A stretch of 32,338 bases of DNA from JBDGRJ01 sp042218065 (GTDB lineage: Bacteria > Patescibacteriota > Patescibacteriia > Magasanikbacterales > UBA922): NCBI GenBank assembly GCA_042218065.1, contig JBDGRL010000091.1:1-32338 (forward strand). The letters run 5' to 3'. Shown here in pieces: positions 1 through 7,598 of the stretch. The stretch's first letter is position 1. Each line of letters begins with the position of its first letter. The notes below the pieces were generated by a model. It did no database searches, was not told the origin of the DNA, and saw nothing but the letters and a program-made list of their open reading frames with translations. The translations under genes were made by a program, and so were the position numbers.

Positions 1-54
1 GTTAAGATGAAAGTTACTGATGATAATGTTGATATTAAAATAAACAAACATTAA
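1..54 (+). CDS. C-terminal end of an unidentified gene (partial)
   Basis: The first 54 bases are open in frame 1 and end with TAA directly before the ATG of the next gene (TAA then ATG with no gap). The last 17 residues read VKMKVTDDNVDIKINKH. Such zero-gap spacing matches the compact operons elsewhere in the window, which supports this being the tail of a real upstream gene. Too little is visible to identify a family. Confidence 0.45.
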   Translation, partial: VKMKVTDDNVDIKINKH

Positions 55-375
55 ATGAACCTAATAATACACGAAATACACCCCGAAGAAACAGAAAACC
101 TAAATGATTGGGGTGAGAAATTAATGACCGAAAGAAGGGAAGAGGCGATAAAAACTCTAGAGCAGGAAAATGTAGAGATGGAAGCTGTGTTTTTAGTTGA
201 GTTGGAAGGAAAAACTTATTTCATTGGTATTGATGAAACTGGTAAGGGTGGTCATGACCCGGTTGATATGTCAGAGGATATTAACCAAAAGCATAAGAAA
301 ATTTTAAATAAAGCTTTTAAGAATAAAAAAGTTGCTGAAGGAAAGTTAGTTTATAAATTAGAAAACAAAAATTAA
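55..375 (+). CDS. DUF6176-like small protein
   Basis: A 106-residue cytosolic protein with no signal peptide or membrane helix. The order of motifs fits my memory of the DUF6176 family: an opening beta strand (LIIHEIHP), an amphipathic helix containing LNDWGEKL, a stretch TLEQENVEMEAVFL, a strand with TYFIGIDE, and a late helix with INQKHKKIL. DUF6176 has no established biochemical role. The start follows the upstream stop with no spacer, so translation is probably coupled; no Shine-Dalgarno sequence is possible there other than inside the preceding gene. The assignment is by pattern recall and could be wrong. Confidence 0.6.
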   Translation: MNLIIHEIHPEETENLNDWGEKLMTERREEAIKTLEQENVEMEAVFLVELEGKTYFIGIDETGKGGHDPVDMSEDINQKHKKILNKAFKNKKVAEGKLVYKLENKN

Positions 376-420
376 ATTTGAAATACAGTAAAAAGTAGTA
401 GAAATTTTTAGATAGATTGT

Positions 421-426
421 TATAAT
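421..426 (+). promoter_or_regulatory. possible -10 box for the gene at 455
   Basis: A perfect TATAAT lies 28 bases before the ATG at 455, in the 79-base gap after the DUF6176-like gene. No convincing -35 hexamer is seen 16-18 bases upstream, so this is a weak call. Confidence 0.35.
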
Positions 427-454
427 TAAATTAGTTAATTTTTAACAAAATACC

Positions 455-1300
455 ATGACACCAGGAAGTCCAGAAGGGGGTCCAAATAGGTCGCCTACAG
501 AACCAGATGAAGGCCAAGTAGGAGGACAAGATGATAGTGAAACAGATATATCACAACCTCAACCGGACAGGAGTGAAGTAGATGGAACTAGCGAAGACGG
601 AAGTTCTAATTGTCAATGTGGTAGAAAGTATGGTCATGATCCTCATTGTCCAGCTAGAGAAAAGGATCTAAAGAAAAATGAAGTTAAAAGGGTTCGTGAA
701 AGAGGTAAAAGATCCATTGCAGAAAACATGGCAAATGAGTTAGTTGAATCACAATGGGATGAAAAAAATGAAGATTTTAAACAGGACATGAAAGATATTT
801 TGACTGATCATTTGGTTTCATATAGGTCTTGGGGTAATGGAGAGATTGATCCAAAGAATGTGGAGGATTTCAGCTCTGAATCAGACCTAGATAGTATTTT
901 AGAAGAATATGCAGGTGATATAGAAAATTGGGAAGATATCATACAAAAATTTTCTGAAGAGTCAGAAGCGAGCCTAACCCCCTTGACAATAGAAGATTTA
1001 TTATCCGAAGATTATTTTGGCGGTTTTGAGCTAGTTACTGATTTAAAAACAGATGTTGATTTTGATGACTTTGATCCAAAAGATGAATTAAATGGAGTAG
1101 ATTTTTATTTAACTACAAAGGGTTTAGTTAACTTTGAAGATAAATCAAGACTATATGCAAGAACGGATGAGGGTTTATATAGAATCACAGTGAAAAAGGA
1201 CAAAGATCAATTGGAAGTCAAAAAATTTGCCGACAAACTAGAATCGGTTGATCCTCCTGTTGAGGCTACTTACAAAAATACTGCTAAATACACTGAATAA
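455..1300 (+). CDS. acidic hypothetical protein with a short Cys/His motif
   Basis: A 281-residue soluble protein I do not recognise. Residues 1-52 are low-complexity and rich in Pro, Gly, Ser, Asp and Glu, so probably disordered. A compact Cys/His cluster follows: C53-x-C55-x5-H61-x2-H64-C65, which could hold one zinc ion. Then comes a basic stretch (EKDLKKNEVKRVRERGKR) and a helical acidic body of about 200 residues with no membrane segment. It stands alone between two noncoding gaps and has a possible TATAAT upstream. A nucleic-acid or protein adaptor role would fit a disordered tail plus zinc knuckle, but that is speculation. Confidence 0.8.
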   Translation: MTPGSPEGGPNRSPTEPDEGQVGGQDDSETDISQPQPDRSEVDGTSEDGSSNCQCGRKYGHDPHCPAREKDLKKNEVKRVRERGKRSIAENMANELVESQWDEKNEDFKQDMKDILTDHLVSYRSWGNGEIDPKNVEDFSSESDLDSILEEYAGDIENWEDIIQKFSEESEASLTPLTIEDLLSEDYFGGFELVTDLKTDVDFDDFDPKDELNGVDFYLTTKGLVNFEDKSRLYARTDEGLYRITVKKDKDQLEVKKFADKLESVDPPVEATYKNTAKYTE

Positions 1301-1400
1301 AACAGAAGTGAATATAATTCAATTCTATAAAGAAAAAGTTGATGTTTTTTTATTGTAGATTTCTTCCCTTTTTAAGAAAATGATGTATAGAAATAAAAAT

Positions 1401-1419
1401 GCCTCCTGAAAAAGGAGGC
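1401..1419 (-). terminator. intrinsic terminator read on the minus strand
   Basis: A perfect 6-bp stem, GCCTCC and GGAGGC, closes a 7-base loop. Read on the minus strand it is followed by ATTTTTATTT, a proper U-tract; read on the plus strand it is followed by TATTGTGG, which is not. So it most likely ends a leftward transcript, matching the small leftward reading frame at 1444-1549 and not the rightward gene ending at 1300. Confidence 0.6.
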
Positions 1420-1443
1420 TATTGTGGTTTGTGGTAGAACTGC

Positions 1444-1549
1444 TTACTTGACAATACTTATCTCTCTTGGTTTCCACTTCTTCAAATCACTACTATTATA
1501 GAGATCTAGAGGTTGAGCTTTTTTTGACTTTTTGGTAGACTTCTTTCAT
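1444..1549 (-). pseudogene. small Lys-rich gene with a frame problem at codon 2
   Basis: On the minus strand an ATG (1549-1547) opens AUGAAAGAAG, but the protein-like frame is shifted by one base: after the overlapping TGA (1548-1546) come 33 good codons, starting KKSTKKSKKAQPLDLY and ending KKWKPREISIVK, then TAA at 1446-1444. Removing one A after the ATG would give a clean 34-residue basic protein starting MKKSTKKSKK. A minus-strand terminator follows about 25 bases downstream. Possibilities are a decayed gene, a one-base sequence error, or an unusual start. The alternative open stretch upstream of the TGA (to 1581) has no usual start codon. No homologue is recognised. Confidence 0.4.
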
Positions 1550-1584
1550 CTCTTATCTTTATTTTCAGTAAATTTACTAATTTA

Positions 1585-3378
1585 GTGCCACTTTCTGTCC
1601 CAGATAAAGAATTAAATTTATCGCAAATTAAAAAAGGTGCCAAAGCAGTCATTTCTTATGTAATGACTCGTAAGCGCGAATTCCTTTTTATTTCTTCCTT
1701 GGGCATCCTTTCTGCCATAGGTTCCGGATTAATACCTTATATTAGTGGTAAAATTTTTGATTTTATTTTACAACCTAATACATCGGTAAATATATTTGGT
1801 TATAATATCACTGTTTATTTAGCTTTGATAAGTATTTTCTTTTTAGTTCAGATTGTTGTAGGTTTATTGGAAAAAGTTATTAACCGAAGAACAGAAGAAT
1901 TAAGTGAATACTTAGCCGCTGATTACGAATCTTCCGGCTATTATCACCTGCTCAAGCTACCACTCTCTTTTCATAAAGGTCATAAGATGGGTTCGACCTT
2001 TACTACAATCTTAAATGCAGTCTGGAACTTAAGACAGACAGTAAATGACTTTGTAGATATATTGCCGGAATTTCTGAGCATTATCGTTGCTTTTATTATT
2101 GTTTTCACCATCAAACCGGTGATGGCAGTTATACTTTTATTTTCTTTGGTTTCATACTCTTTACTTGCTAAATATTCCATCAAGCCTCTGTGGAAATATG
2201 AGAAAAAGCACCTTAACGATTTAAAGGATGCCAGGACTAGATCATACGATCTTATCTCCAATGTAAAAGAAGTAAAACAGGCTACGAATGAAGAAGGGGA
2301 GAGAAGAAGAATGGAGAATCTGTATGAAGAGACTCTGATACCGACCGTAAGCAAAAAGCAGAAAGTGTGGGAGAATCTTACTTTTGTTCAAAAGAGTATT
2401 ATCGCTTTGATTCAGGTTTCAATATTTATTTTAGGTGCTTACTATATCGGTCAAGACACTATGAGTATAGGCGAACTGGTAGCTGTAAATGGATATGCGC
2501 TGATGCTTTTAAATCCAACTATAAAGTTCAGCCGAATTTGGTATCAGTTTCAAAGATCTATGGTAAAAATGGTTGATGCCGAAGAGATTTTAAATACTGA
2601 AACAGAAGATTATACAGGTAAAAATATGGAGGACAAAGAAGAAATAGAAGGTAAAGTTGAGTTTAAAAATGTTGCTTTTGCTTACGAAGAAGGTGATCCG
2701 GTTTTGAAAAATATTACTTTCAAAGCAGAACCAGGTGAAAAAGTGGCACTTGTAGGTGAGACTGGAGCAGGAAAGAGTACATTAGTAGATCTGATACCTA
2801 GATATTACAAGTGTGATTCAGGTGAGGTCATGATTGATGATATAAATGTAAATGATTATGATCTGAGATTTTTGCGCAGTCGTATATCTCAAGTTTCTCA
2901 GGAAATAGTGCTATTTCACGATACTATTTTTAATAATCTCAAATATGGTGCGGGTGATGTTAGTGATGAAGAAATCAGGCAGGCAGCTGAGCAAGCACAC
3001 TGTATGGAGTTCATAGAGGGATTTGAAGATGGATTTGAGCAGATTGTAGGCAGGAGAGGTGTAAAACTATCCGTAGGACAAAAACAAAGAGTAGCAATAG
3101 CTAGGGCAATTTTGCAGGATCCGGATATCTTAATACTAGATGAGCCCACTTCGGCGCTGGATGCAAAAACAGAAGAGCTTATAGATGATTCTTTATCTAA
3201 AAATACTAGTGATATTACAACTTTCGTAATTGCACATAGATTGAGTACTGTCGAAGAAGCTGATAAAATATTAGTGTTAGATGATGGTGAGATAGTTGAA
3301 CGAGGCAACCATGACAAACTAATTGACAGCGACGGAATTTATAAAGAGTTATATGAATTGCAGATTGGCTTATATTAA
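1585..3378 (+). CDS. ABC exporter, fused membrane and ATPase domains
   Basis: A 597-residue half-transporter of the multidrug/lipid exporter type (MsbA/MdlB-like). The N-terminal half has the six-helix ABC membrane domain, and the C-terminal third is a complete nucleotide-binding domain: Walker A GETGAGKST (391-399), signature LSVGQ (495-499), Walker B ILILDE (515-520), then the H-loop in VIAHRLST. It probably works as a homodimer exporting a lipid, drug or peptide; the substrate cannot be read from sequence. The start is GTG; there is no in-frame ATG upstream, and the next internal one is residue 27, so GTG gives the more complete N-terminus. The gene is followed after 9 bases by the rRNA methylase. 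Confidence 0.93.
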   Translation: MPLSVPDKELNLSQIKKGAKAVISYVMTRKREFLFISSLGILSAIGSGLIPYISGKIFDFILQPNTSVNIFGYNITVYLALISIFFLVQIVVGLLEKVINRRTEELSEYLAADYESSGYYHLLKLPLSFHKGHKMGSTFTTILNAVWNLRQTVNDFVDILPEFLSIIVAFIIVFTIKPVMAVILLFSLVSYSLLAKYSIKPLWKYEKKHLNDLKDARTRSYDLISNVKEVKQATNEEGERRRMENLYEETLIPTVSKKQKVWENLTFVQKSIIALIQVSIFILGAYYIGQDTMSIGELVAVNGYALMLLNPTIKFSRIWYQFQRSMVKMVDAEEILNTETEDYTGKNMEDKEEIEGKVEFKNVAFAYEEGDPVLKNITFKAEPGEKVALVGETGAGKSTLVDLIPRYYKCDSGEVMIDDINVNDYDLRFLRSRISQVSQEIVLFHDTIFNNLKYGAGDVSDEEIRQAAEQAHCMEFIEGFEDGFEQIVGRRGVKLSVGQKQRVAIARAILQDPDILILDEPTSALDAKTEELIDDSLSKNTSDITTFVIAHRLSTVEEADKILVLDDGEIVERGNHDKLIDSDGIYKELYELQIGLY

Positions 3379-3387
3379 TTTCTTTGT

Positions 3388-4146
3388 ATGTTATCCAATT
3401 CCCAACAAAAACACATACGAAAACTACATCAAAAAAAGTACAGACAGAAGTATAATGAATTTTTAGTAGAAGGTAAAAAGGGGGTAAAAGAGGCTATAAT
3501 AAGCGATAGAGAAGTAATATCGGTAATTTTTAGTAAAAATAACGACAAAAATGTAAATAGTTTACTAAATTTAGCAAAAAAACAGGGGATAAATACACTA
3601 GAATGCGACCAAACCCAGGTAGATCAGATTAAAACAACGCAAACTTTTCCGGGGATCATGGCTATTGTCAAAGCAGAGAAGTGGAGTTTAAAAGATTTTA
3701 AAACAGATGAGCCAGTAATCTGCTTCGATCAAATTAGTGACCCGGGTAACTTAGGAACGATTATTCGCTCTTCCGATTGGTTTGGTTATAATAATATTTT
3801 ATTGTCCGAAAATAGTGTAGAAGCACATAATGAAAAAGTTGTGAGAAGCAGTATGGGCTCTTTTTTTCGTTCAAAGATTATTGAAAGCAGGAATTTGCTC
3901 TCAGATTTGAAGTGGCTAAAAGAAGAGGGTTATTCAATTTATGGATTAGATACGGAAGGCGAAAGCTTAAAAGAATCAGATATTAGTAATCAAGACTCAG
4001 TCTTTGTATTTGGGAATGAATCTCACGGTATTTCGGATGGGGTTGCAAAACTGCTTGATAACACTTACACTATTGAAGGAGAAGGTGGTGCTGAATCCTT
4101 AAATGTAGGGGTATCTGCTGCTATTGTCCTTTTTGAAATTAGTTAA
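3388..4146 (+). CDS. TrmH/SpoU-family 2'-O-ribose RNA methyltransferase
   Basis: A 252-residue SPOUT methylase. The N-terminal part (FLVEGKKGVKEAI) matches the SpoU substrate-binding domain, and the C-terminal catalytic domain has all three knot motifs: DQISDPGNLGTIIRSSDWFG, then FGNESHGIS, then ESLNVGVSAAIVLFE. The conserved Asn and Arg of motif 1 and the Glu of motif 2 are present. This layout is that of 23S rRNA 2'-O-methyltransferases such as RlmB and TsnR-like enzymes, which use S-adenosylmethionine; the target nucleotide cannot be told. It lies 9 bases after the ABC exporter and is probably co-transcribed. Confidence 0.9.
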   Translation: MLSNSQQKHIRKLHQKKYRQKYNEFLVEGKKGVKEAIISDREVISVIFSKNNDKNVNSLLNLAKKQGINTLECDQTQVDQIKTTQTFPGIMAIVKAEKWSLKDFKTDEPVICFDQISDPGNLGTIIRSSDWFGYNNILLSENSVEAHNEKVVRSSMGSFFRSKIIESRNLLSDLKWLKEEGYSIYGLDTEGESLKESDISNQDSVFVFGNESHGISDGVAKLLDNTYTIEGEGGAESLNVGVSAAIVLFEIS

Positions 4147-4177
4147 AAAACTTAATTATATAACTCAAAAAGATAGC

Positions 4178-4222
4178 AATAGTGATGACAAATTAAAATT
4201 TTCATTTTTTGTTATCACTATT
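4178..4222 (+). terminator. long hairpin between the methylase and gltX
   Basis: Arms 4178-4192 (AATAGTGATGACAAA) and 4208-4222 (TTTGTTATCACTATT) pair over 15 positions, with one G·T, around a 15-base AT loop; GATA and TATC outside extend the stem after a small mismatch. On the plus strand it runs into TTTATCTAATT, so it may terminate the upstream transcript. It may act in both directions or be a processing signal. Confidence 0.5.
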
Positions 4223-4241
4223 TTTATCTAATTAATAAAAG

Positions 4242-5747
4242 ATGACTAAAACAAGATTTGCACCTAGTCCAACCGGTTTTTTGCATGTAGGAGGGCTCCG
4301 TACTGCATTGTACGCTTACCTGGTAGCGAGACAAAATGATGGCACATTTATGCTTCGTATCGAAGATACAGACCGAGAGAGGCTGGTAGAGGGGGGTATC
4401 GAAAATATTATCAAATCACTAAAATGGGCAGGATTAGAGATTGATGAAGGGGTTGATTTAGAAAATGGAGAGATAAAACAAACCGGAGATCTAGGACCTT
4501 ATATCCAATCTCAAAGGGAAGATATATATCTAGAGTATGCAGAGAAGTTATTAGAGACCGGTCATGCCTATCGGGCATTTGATAGTGAAGATGAGCTACA
4601 AGAAATGAGAGAAAAACAGCAAGAAGCAGGTAAAGCTCCTATGTATGATAGAAGAATAATGAAAAATGAAACTACACTAGAAGATGATGAGATTCGGGAA
4701 AAAATGGAAAATAATGAAGACTATGTAATTAGACTGAAAGTACCCCAACACGAAGAGATAACATTTCAAGATGAGGTTATGGGAGAAGTTAGTTTTAAAA
4801 CAGAACAAATAGACGATCAGATCTTGGTAAAGTCCGATGGAATGCCTACTTATCACTTAGCTAATGTGGTAGATGACCATCTCATGGAAGTTACTGACGT
4901 AATTAGAGGAGAAGAATGGCTGTCTTCAACCCCTAAGCACGTTTTGATGTATGAAGCTTTTGATTGGGAGACACCAAACTTTGCTCACCTTCCACTCTTA
5001 GTCAACGAAGAGGGGGATAAATTATCTAAAAGGCACGGAGACGTCTCAGTATTTGACTATAAAGAAAAAGGTTATCTGTCTGAGGCTTTAATTAATTTTC
5101 TAGCTTTTTTGGGCTGGAACCCGGGAGACGATCGAGAGATCTTCTCTTTGCAGAATTTAATTGATGAATTTAGCTTAGACAGGTGTAAAAAATCTTCAAG
5201 TGTATTCGATAAAGAAAAGTTAGACTGGTATAATAAACAATACATGAAGGAGATGAATTTAGACGAGTTAACAAAGAGAGCTTTACCGTTTTTTAATAAT
5301 GCAGGTATTCTTGATGAGCACGATATTGATAAAGATGAAGATTTTGAATGGTTGAAATCTGTAGTAAAACTAGAACAAGAAAGAGCAAAGAATCTTTTTG
5401 AATTAGTTGAATCAGTTGGCTTTATTTTTGCAGAAGAGCTAGATTATGATACAGAATTATTAGTATGGAGAGATGCTGATGAAACTGACGCAAAAGAGAA
5501 GTTGGACGAAATAGTAGATTTTTTGCAAGAAATAGAAGAAGATGACTGGACAGAGGAGAGTTTAGAAGAAGAAATTTTTGATTGGATAAACAATGTTAAA
5601 GACTATGGAGTAGGAAATGCATTGTGGCCACTCAGAGTAGCATTAACCGGCAAGAAAAACTCTCCTGGACCCTTCGAAACAGCTGCTGTTTTAGGTAAAG
5701 AAGAAACACTGAAAAGAGTAAAATCGGCACTTAAAAAATTAAATTAA
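4242..5747 (+). CDS. gltX: glutamate--tRNA ligase
   Basis: A 501-residue class I synthetase. The N-terminus has the GluRS signature APSPTGFLHVGG (residues 7-18), whose LHVG is the HIGH motif; KLSKR (260-264) is the KMSKS loop. The catalytic core also shows RIEDTD and MPTYHLANVVDD. The C-terminal third is helical and very acidic, as in bacterial GluRS anticodon-binding domains. It charges tRNA-Glu with glutamate; in bacteria without GlnRS the same enzyme also mischarges tRNA-Gln for GatCAB, but this window does not show which applies. No Shine-Dalgarno is seen before the ATG; the upstream gap is filled by a hairpin. Confidence 0.97.
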   Translation: MTKTRFAPSPTGFLHVGGLRTALYAYLVARQNDGTFMLRIEDTDRERLVEGGIENIIKSLKWAGLEIDEGVDLENGEIKQTGDLGPYIQSQREDIYLEYAEKLLETGHAYRAFDSEDELQEMREKQQEAGKAPMYDRRIMKNETTLEDDEIREKMENNEDYVIRLKVPQHEEITFQDEVMGEVSFKTEQIDDQILVKSDGMPTYHLANVVDDHLMEVTDVIRGEEWLSSTPKHVLMYEAFDWETPNFAHLPLLVNEEGDKLSKRHGDVSVFDYKEKGYLSEALINFLAFLGWNPGDDREIFSLQNLIDEFSLDRCKKSSSVFDKEKLDWYNKQYMKEMNLDELTKRALPFFNNAGILDEHDIDKDEDFEWLKSVVKLEQERAKNLFELVESVGFIFAEELDYDTELLVWRDADETDAKEKLDEIVDFLQEIEEDDWTEESLEEEIFDWINNVKDYGVGNALWPLRVALTGKKNSPGPFETAAVLGKEETLKRVKSALKKLN

Positions 5748-5790
5748 AGTAGAACACTGCTTTATCTGGTTTTGTAGGGTAATTCAAAGA

Positions 5791-5796
5791 TATAAT
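5791..5796 (+). promoter_or_regulatory. -10 box placed for a leaderless mRNA
   Basis: TATAAT ends 7 bases before the ATG at 5804. A start site at the normal distance would fall on or next to the A of the ATG, giving a leaderless transcript. The -35 region (GGTTTT around 5768) is poor. Confidence 0.45.
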
Positions 5797-5803
5797 AGCC
5801 AAA

Positions 5804-7045
5804 ATGAGTAAAAAAAACTTCTTATACACAATTTTAACCCTATTTTTTACTTTATTTAGTGCTTTTTTGTACCCTAGTACTGGTTATACCCAATTAAAAG
5901 AAGAAATTTCTGAGCTCAAACAAAAGATGGAAGAAAAAAGAGAAAAAATTGACGAAATAGAGGAGAGCATCGAAAGATATCAACAGAAGGCTAAAGAGCA
6001 GAGAAGAAAAGCGGTTTCTTTATCAAACCAGATGGATATCATTGAGAATAACATAGCTCAAACTGAGTTAGAAATTGAGAAAGCAGAGAAAAGGATAGAG
6101 TCGATTAATCTTCGCATCAACTCTCTTAATAAAGATATCAAGCAAAAAGAAAGTAAGATCGAAAGCCAAAAACAAATGATCTCAGAGCTGATTAAAACTT
6201 TACATAAAAAAGACAGACATAATGCTGTTGAAGTTTTAGCAGCCTATGATAGTTTTTCTGAGTTTTATAACAAACTTCAATACCTCCAATCTGTAGAAGC
6301 TGATTTAGCAGAGAGCACCCAAACCTTAAAAGAGACAAAAAATAAATTGAAATCCGAAAAGAAGCAGAAAGAGAAAATGAAACGTAAATTTAAAGAAATC
6401 AAAACAGAGTTGGAAGCAAAAAAAGAAGAGCTCGAACAACAAAAAGACTTAAAAGAAAGAATACTCCAAAAAGTTCAAAAATCCGAGCTTAGATATAAGA
6501 CCCTGGTCAACAATCTTAGGTCAAAGTTTCAAAGAATTGAGAGGGATATAAGAAGTATTGAACAGAAAGTAAGAGAAAAAGTAGAAGAAAAAGAAGAATT
6601 GCAACAGAGAATTAAAGGCGATCCTACTACTTTATCTTGGCCAACACAAAGTAGATATATTACAGCTGAGTTTCACGATGAAGATTATCCGTTTAAGCAT
6701 GTTATGGAGCATACGGGGATTGATATAAGAGCAGCACAAGGCACTGAAGTCCATACGGCAGCAGCCGGCTATGTAGCTAGAGCTAAACGGTGCTCAGTTC
6801 CTTCATGTTACAGCTTTGTTATGGTTGTACATTCTAATGGTATCTCGACAGTATATTCTCATGTTTCTAAAATTCTTGTAGAAGAAAATGAGTTCGTAAC
6901 CAGAGGTCAAAAAATTGCATTGTCAGGCGGGCGGCCGGGAACCCCAGGTGCGGGGCCATGGACTACAGGTGCTCACCTACATTTTGAAGTTAGAAAAAAT
7001 GGTATACCTACAGATCCTATGAACTATCTGATCAAAGATTATTAA
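5804..7045 (+). CDS. EnvC-like murein hydrolase factor, coiled coil plus M23 domain
   Basis: A 413-residue secreted protein. Residues 1-30 form a signal peptide (KK then a hydrophobic run). Residues 32-275 are a nearly unbroken, charged coiled coil. The C-terminal domain is peptidase M23/LytM: HTGIDIRA holds the first zinc ligands and HLHFEV the last, so the domain may be catalytic and not just an activator. An extra segment with two cysteines (CSVPSC) sits early in the domain. By analogy with EnvC and PcsB it should cut, or help cut, peptidoglycan cross-links during cell separation outside the membrane. Confidence 0.9.
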   Translation: MSKKNFLYTILTLFFTLFSAFLYPSTGYTQLKEEISELKQKMEEKREKIDEIEESIERYQQKAKEQRRKAVSLSNQMDIIENNIAQTELEIEKAEKRIESINLRINSLNKDIKQKESKIESQKQMISELIKTLHKKDRHNAVEVLAAYDSFSEFYNKLQYLQSVEADLAESTQTLKETKNKLKSEKKQKEKMKRKFKEIKTELEAKKEELEQQKDLKERILQKVQKSELRYKTLVNNLRSKFQRIERDIRSIEQKVREKVEEKEELQQRIKGDPTTLSWPTQSRYITAEFHDEDYPFKHVMEHTGIDIRAAQGTEVHTAAAGYVARAKRCSVPSCYSFVMVVHSNGISTVYSHVSKILVEENEFVTRGQKIALSGGRPGTPGAGPWTTGAHLHFEVRKNGIPTDPMNYLIKDY

Positions 7046-7052
7046 CTTCACC

Positions 7053-7086
7053 TAAGCTTTATTTAAGCTTATATAGCTTTGTTTTT
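7053..7086 (+). terminator. probable terminator after the M23 gene
   Basis: TAAGCTT (7053-7059) pairs with AAGCTTA (7065-7071) around a 5-base loop, 7 bases after the TAA. A T-rich run with TTTGTTTTTT follows about 7 bases later. The spacing between stem and T-run is longer than ideal. Confidence 0.4.
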
Positions 7087-7144
7087 TCATAATCTCAAAT
7101 TTAGTTTTTAACCTAGTATTAAATTAAAAATTATCTTTGTTATT

Positions 7145-7162
7145 AAAGGGTATTATACCTTT
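7145..7162. repeat. dyad AAAGG...CCTTT, first copy of a repeated motif
   Basis: AAAGG and CCTTT flank GTATTATA, so the centre reads GGGTATTATACC. A close relative, GGGTTATTATACCCC, recurs at 7496-7510 inside a CTAGGG/CCCTAG dyad. The pair is about 350 bases apart and could be a regulator site or a decayed repeat. Confidence 0.4.
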
Positions 7163-7492
7163 GATTTAATAGAGACGATTTGACGGCGTCGTAAAATATA
7201 AATAGTTGAGCAAATATATTTAAAAAAAGAGAAGAGGCTTTAATAAAAAAGAAGTCAAGCTCTCCTTCATTATGTTATATTTTGTTAAACAGATTAGAGA
7301 ATCTAAGAAATTTATATATAGATTTTAATACCAGTGATAAAACATTACACAGAACAGATATAAGATGAAGTAAAAATTAATATAGCTAAAATAATTTAAC
7401 AGATATTTTAAATAAAAAACTACTTAATTAAAACTTGAGTCTTTATAAAATAAGGATCTCTCAGCCCCTTTTTAAGCGATTTTTATTTTGTA

Positions 7493-7513
7493 CTAGGGTT
7501 ATTATACCCCTAG
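7493..7513. repeat. dyad CTAGGG...CCCTAG, second copy of the motif
   Basis: CTAGGG (7493-7498) and CCCTAG (7508-7513) form a perfect 6-bp inverted repeat around an AT centre. It ends 13 bases before the -35 box of the xer promoter, where an activator or repressor could bind. Its centre resembles the dyad at 7145-7162. Confidence 0.45.
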
Positions 7514-7526
7514 ATAAGGATATTTT

Positions 7527-7555
7527 TTGACAAGAAGAGGGGGGTTATATATAAT
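7527..7555 (+). promoter_or_regulatory. perfect sigma70 consensus promoter for xer
   Basis: TTGACA (7527-7532), a 17-base spacer, and TATAAT (7550-7555): both boxes and the spacing match the consensus exactly. Transcription should start near 7562, giving a leader of roughly 87 bases that includes the dif-like site and ends at the ATG at 7649. Such a strong promoter for a recombinase needed in small amounts suggests control in the leader or by binding to it. Confidence 0.75.
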
Positions 7556-7570
7556 ATATGTATATAACTA

Positions 7571-7598
7571 ACTTCGGATAATATAAGAAATGCGAAGT
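7571..7598. other. dif: dif-like recombination site
   Basis: Two 11-base arms, ACTTCGGATAA (7571-7581) and AAATGCGAAGT (7588-7598), flank a 6-base centre TATAAG. The arms are inverted repeats agreeing at 8 of 11 positions, with the outer ACTTCG/CGAAGT exact. This is the 28-bp 11-6-11 layout of XerC/XerD sites; aligned from memory to the Bacillus dif sequence, about 18 of 28 positions agree. It lies in the leader of a Xer-type recombinase gene, 50 bases before its start, and within about 1 kb of the convergence of gene directions, as expected for a terminus. In RNA the arms would form a 7-bp hairpin, an alternative explanation. Confidence 0.65.

Noticed and set aside
1444..1581. Reading the TGA at 1546-1548 as glycine, which would join an upstream segment to the Lys-rich peptide
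   Set aside because: The joined frame has no usual start codon (it begins right after a TAA), and no other gene in the window contains an in-frame TGA. A frame problem or pseudogene is simpler.
2916..3317. A 133-codon minus-strand frame opposite the ABC ATPase domain
   Set aside because: It is Ser-rich antisense of the ATPase, a common artefact; the ATPase motifs are intact on the plus strand.
7180..7202. Promoter from TTGACG with TATAAA upstream of xer
   Set aside because: The spacing is only about 11 bases, too short for a sigma70 promoter; the palindrome GACGGCGTC is noted instead.
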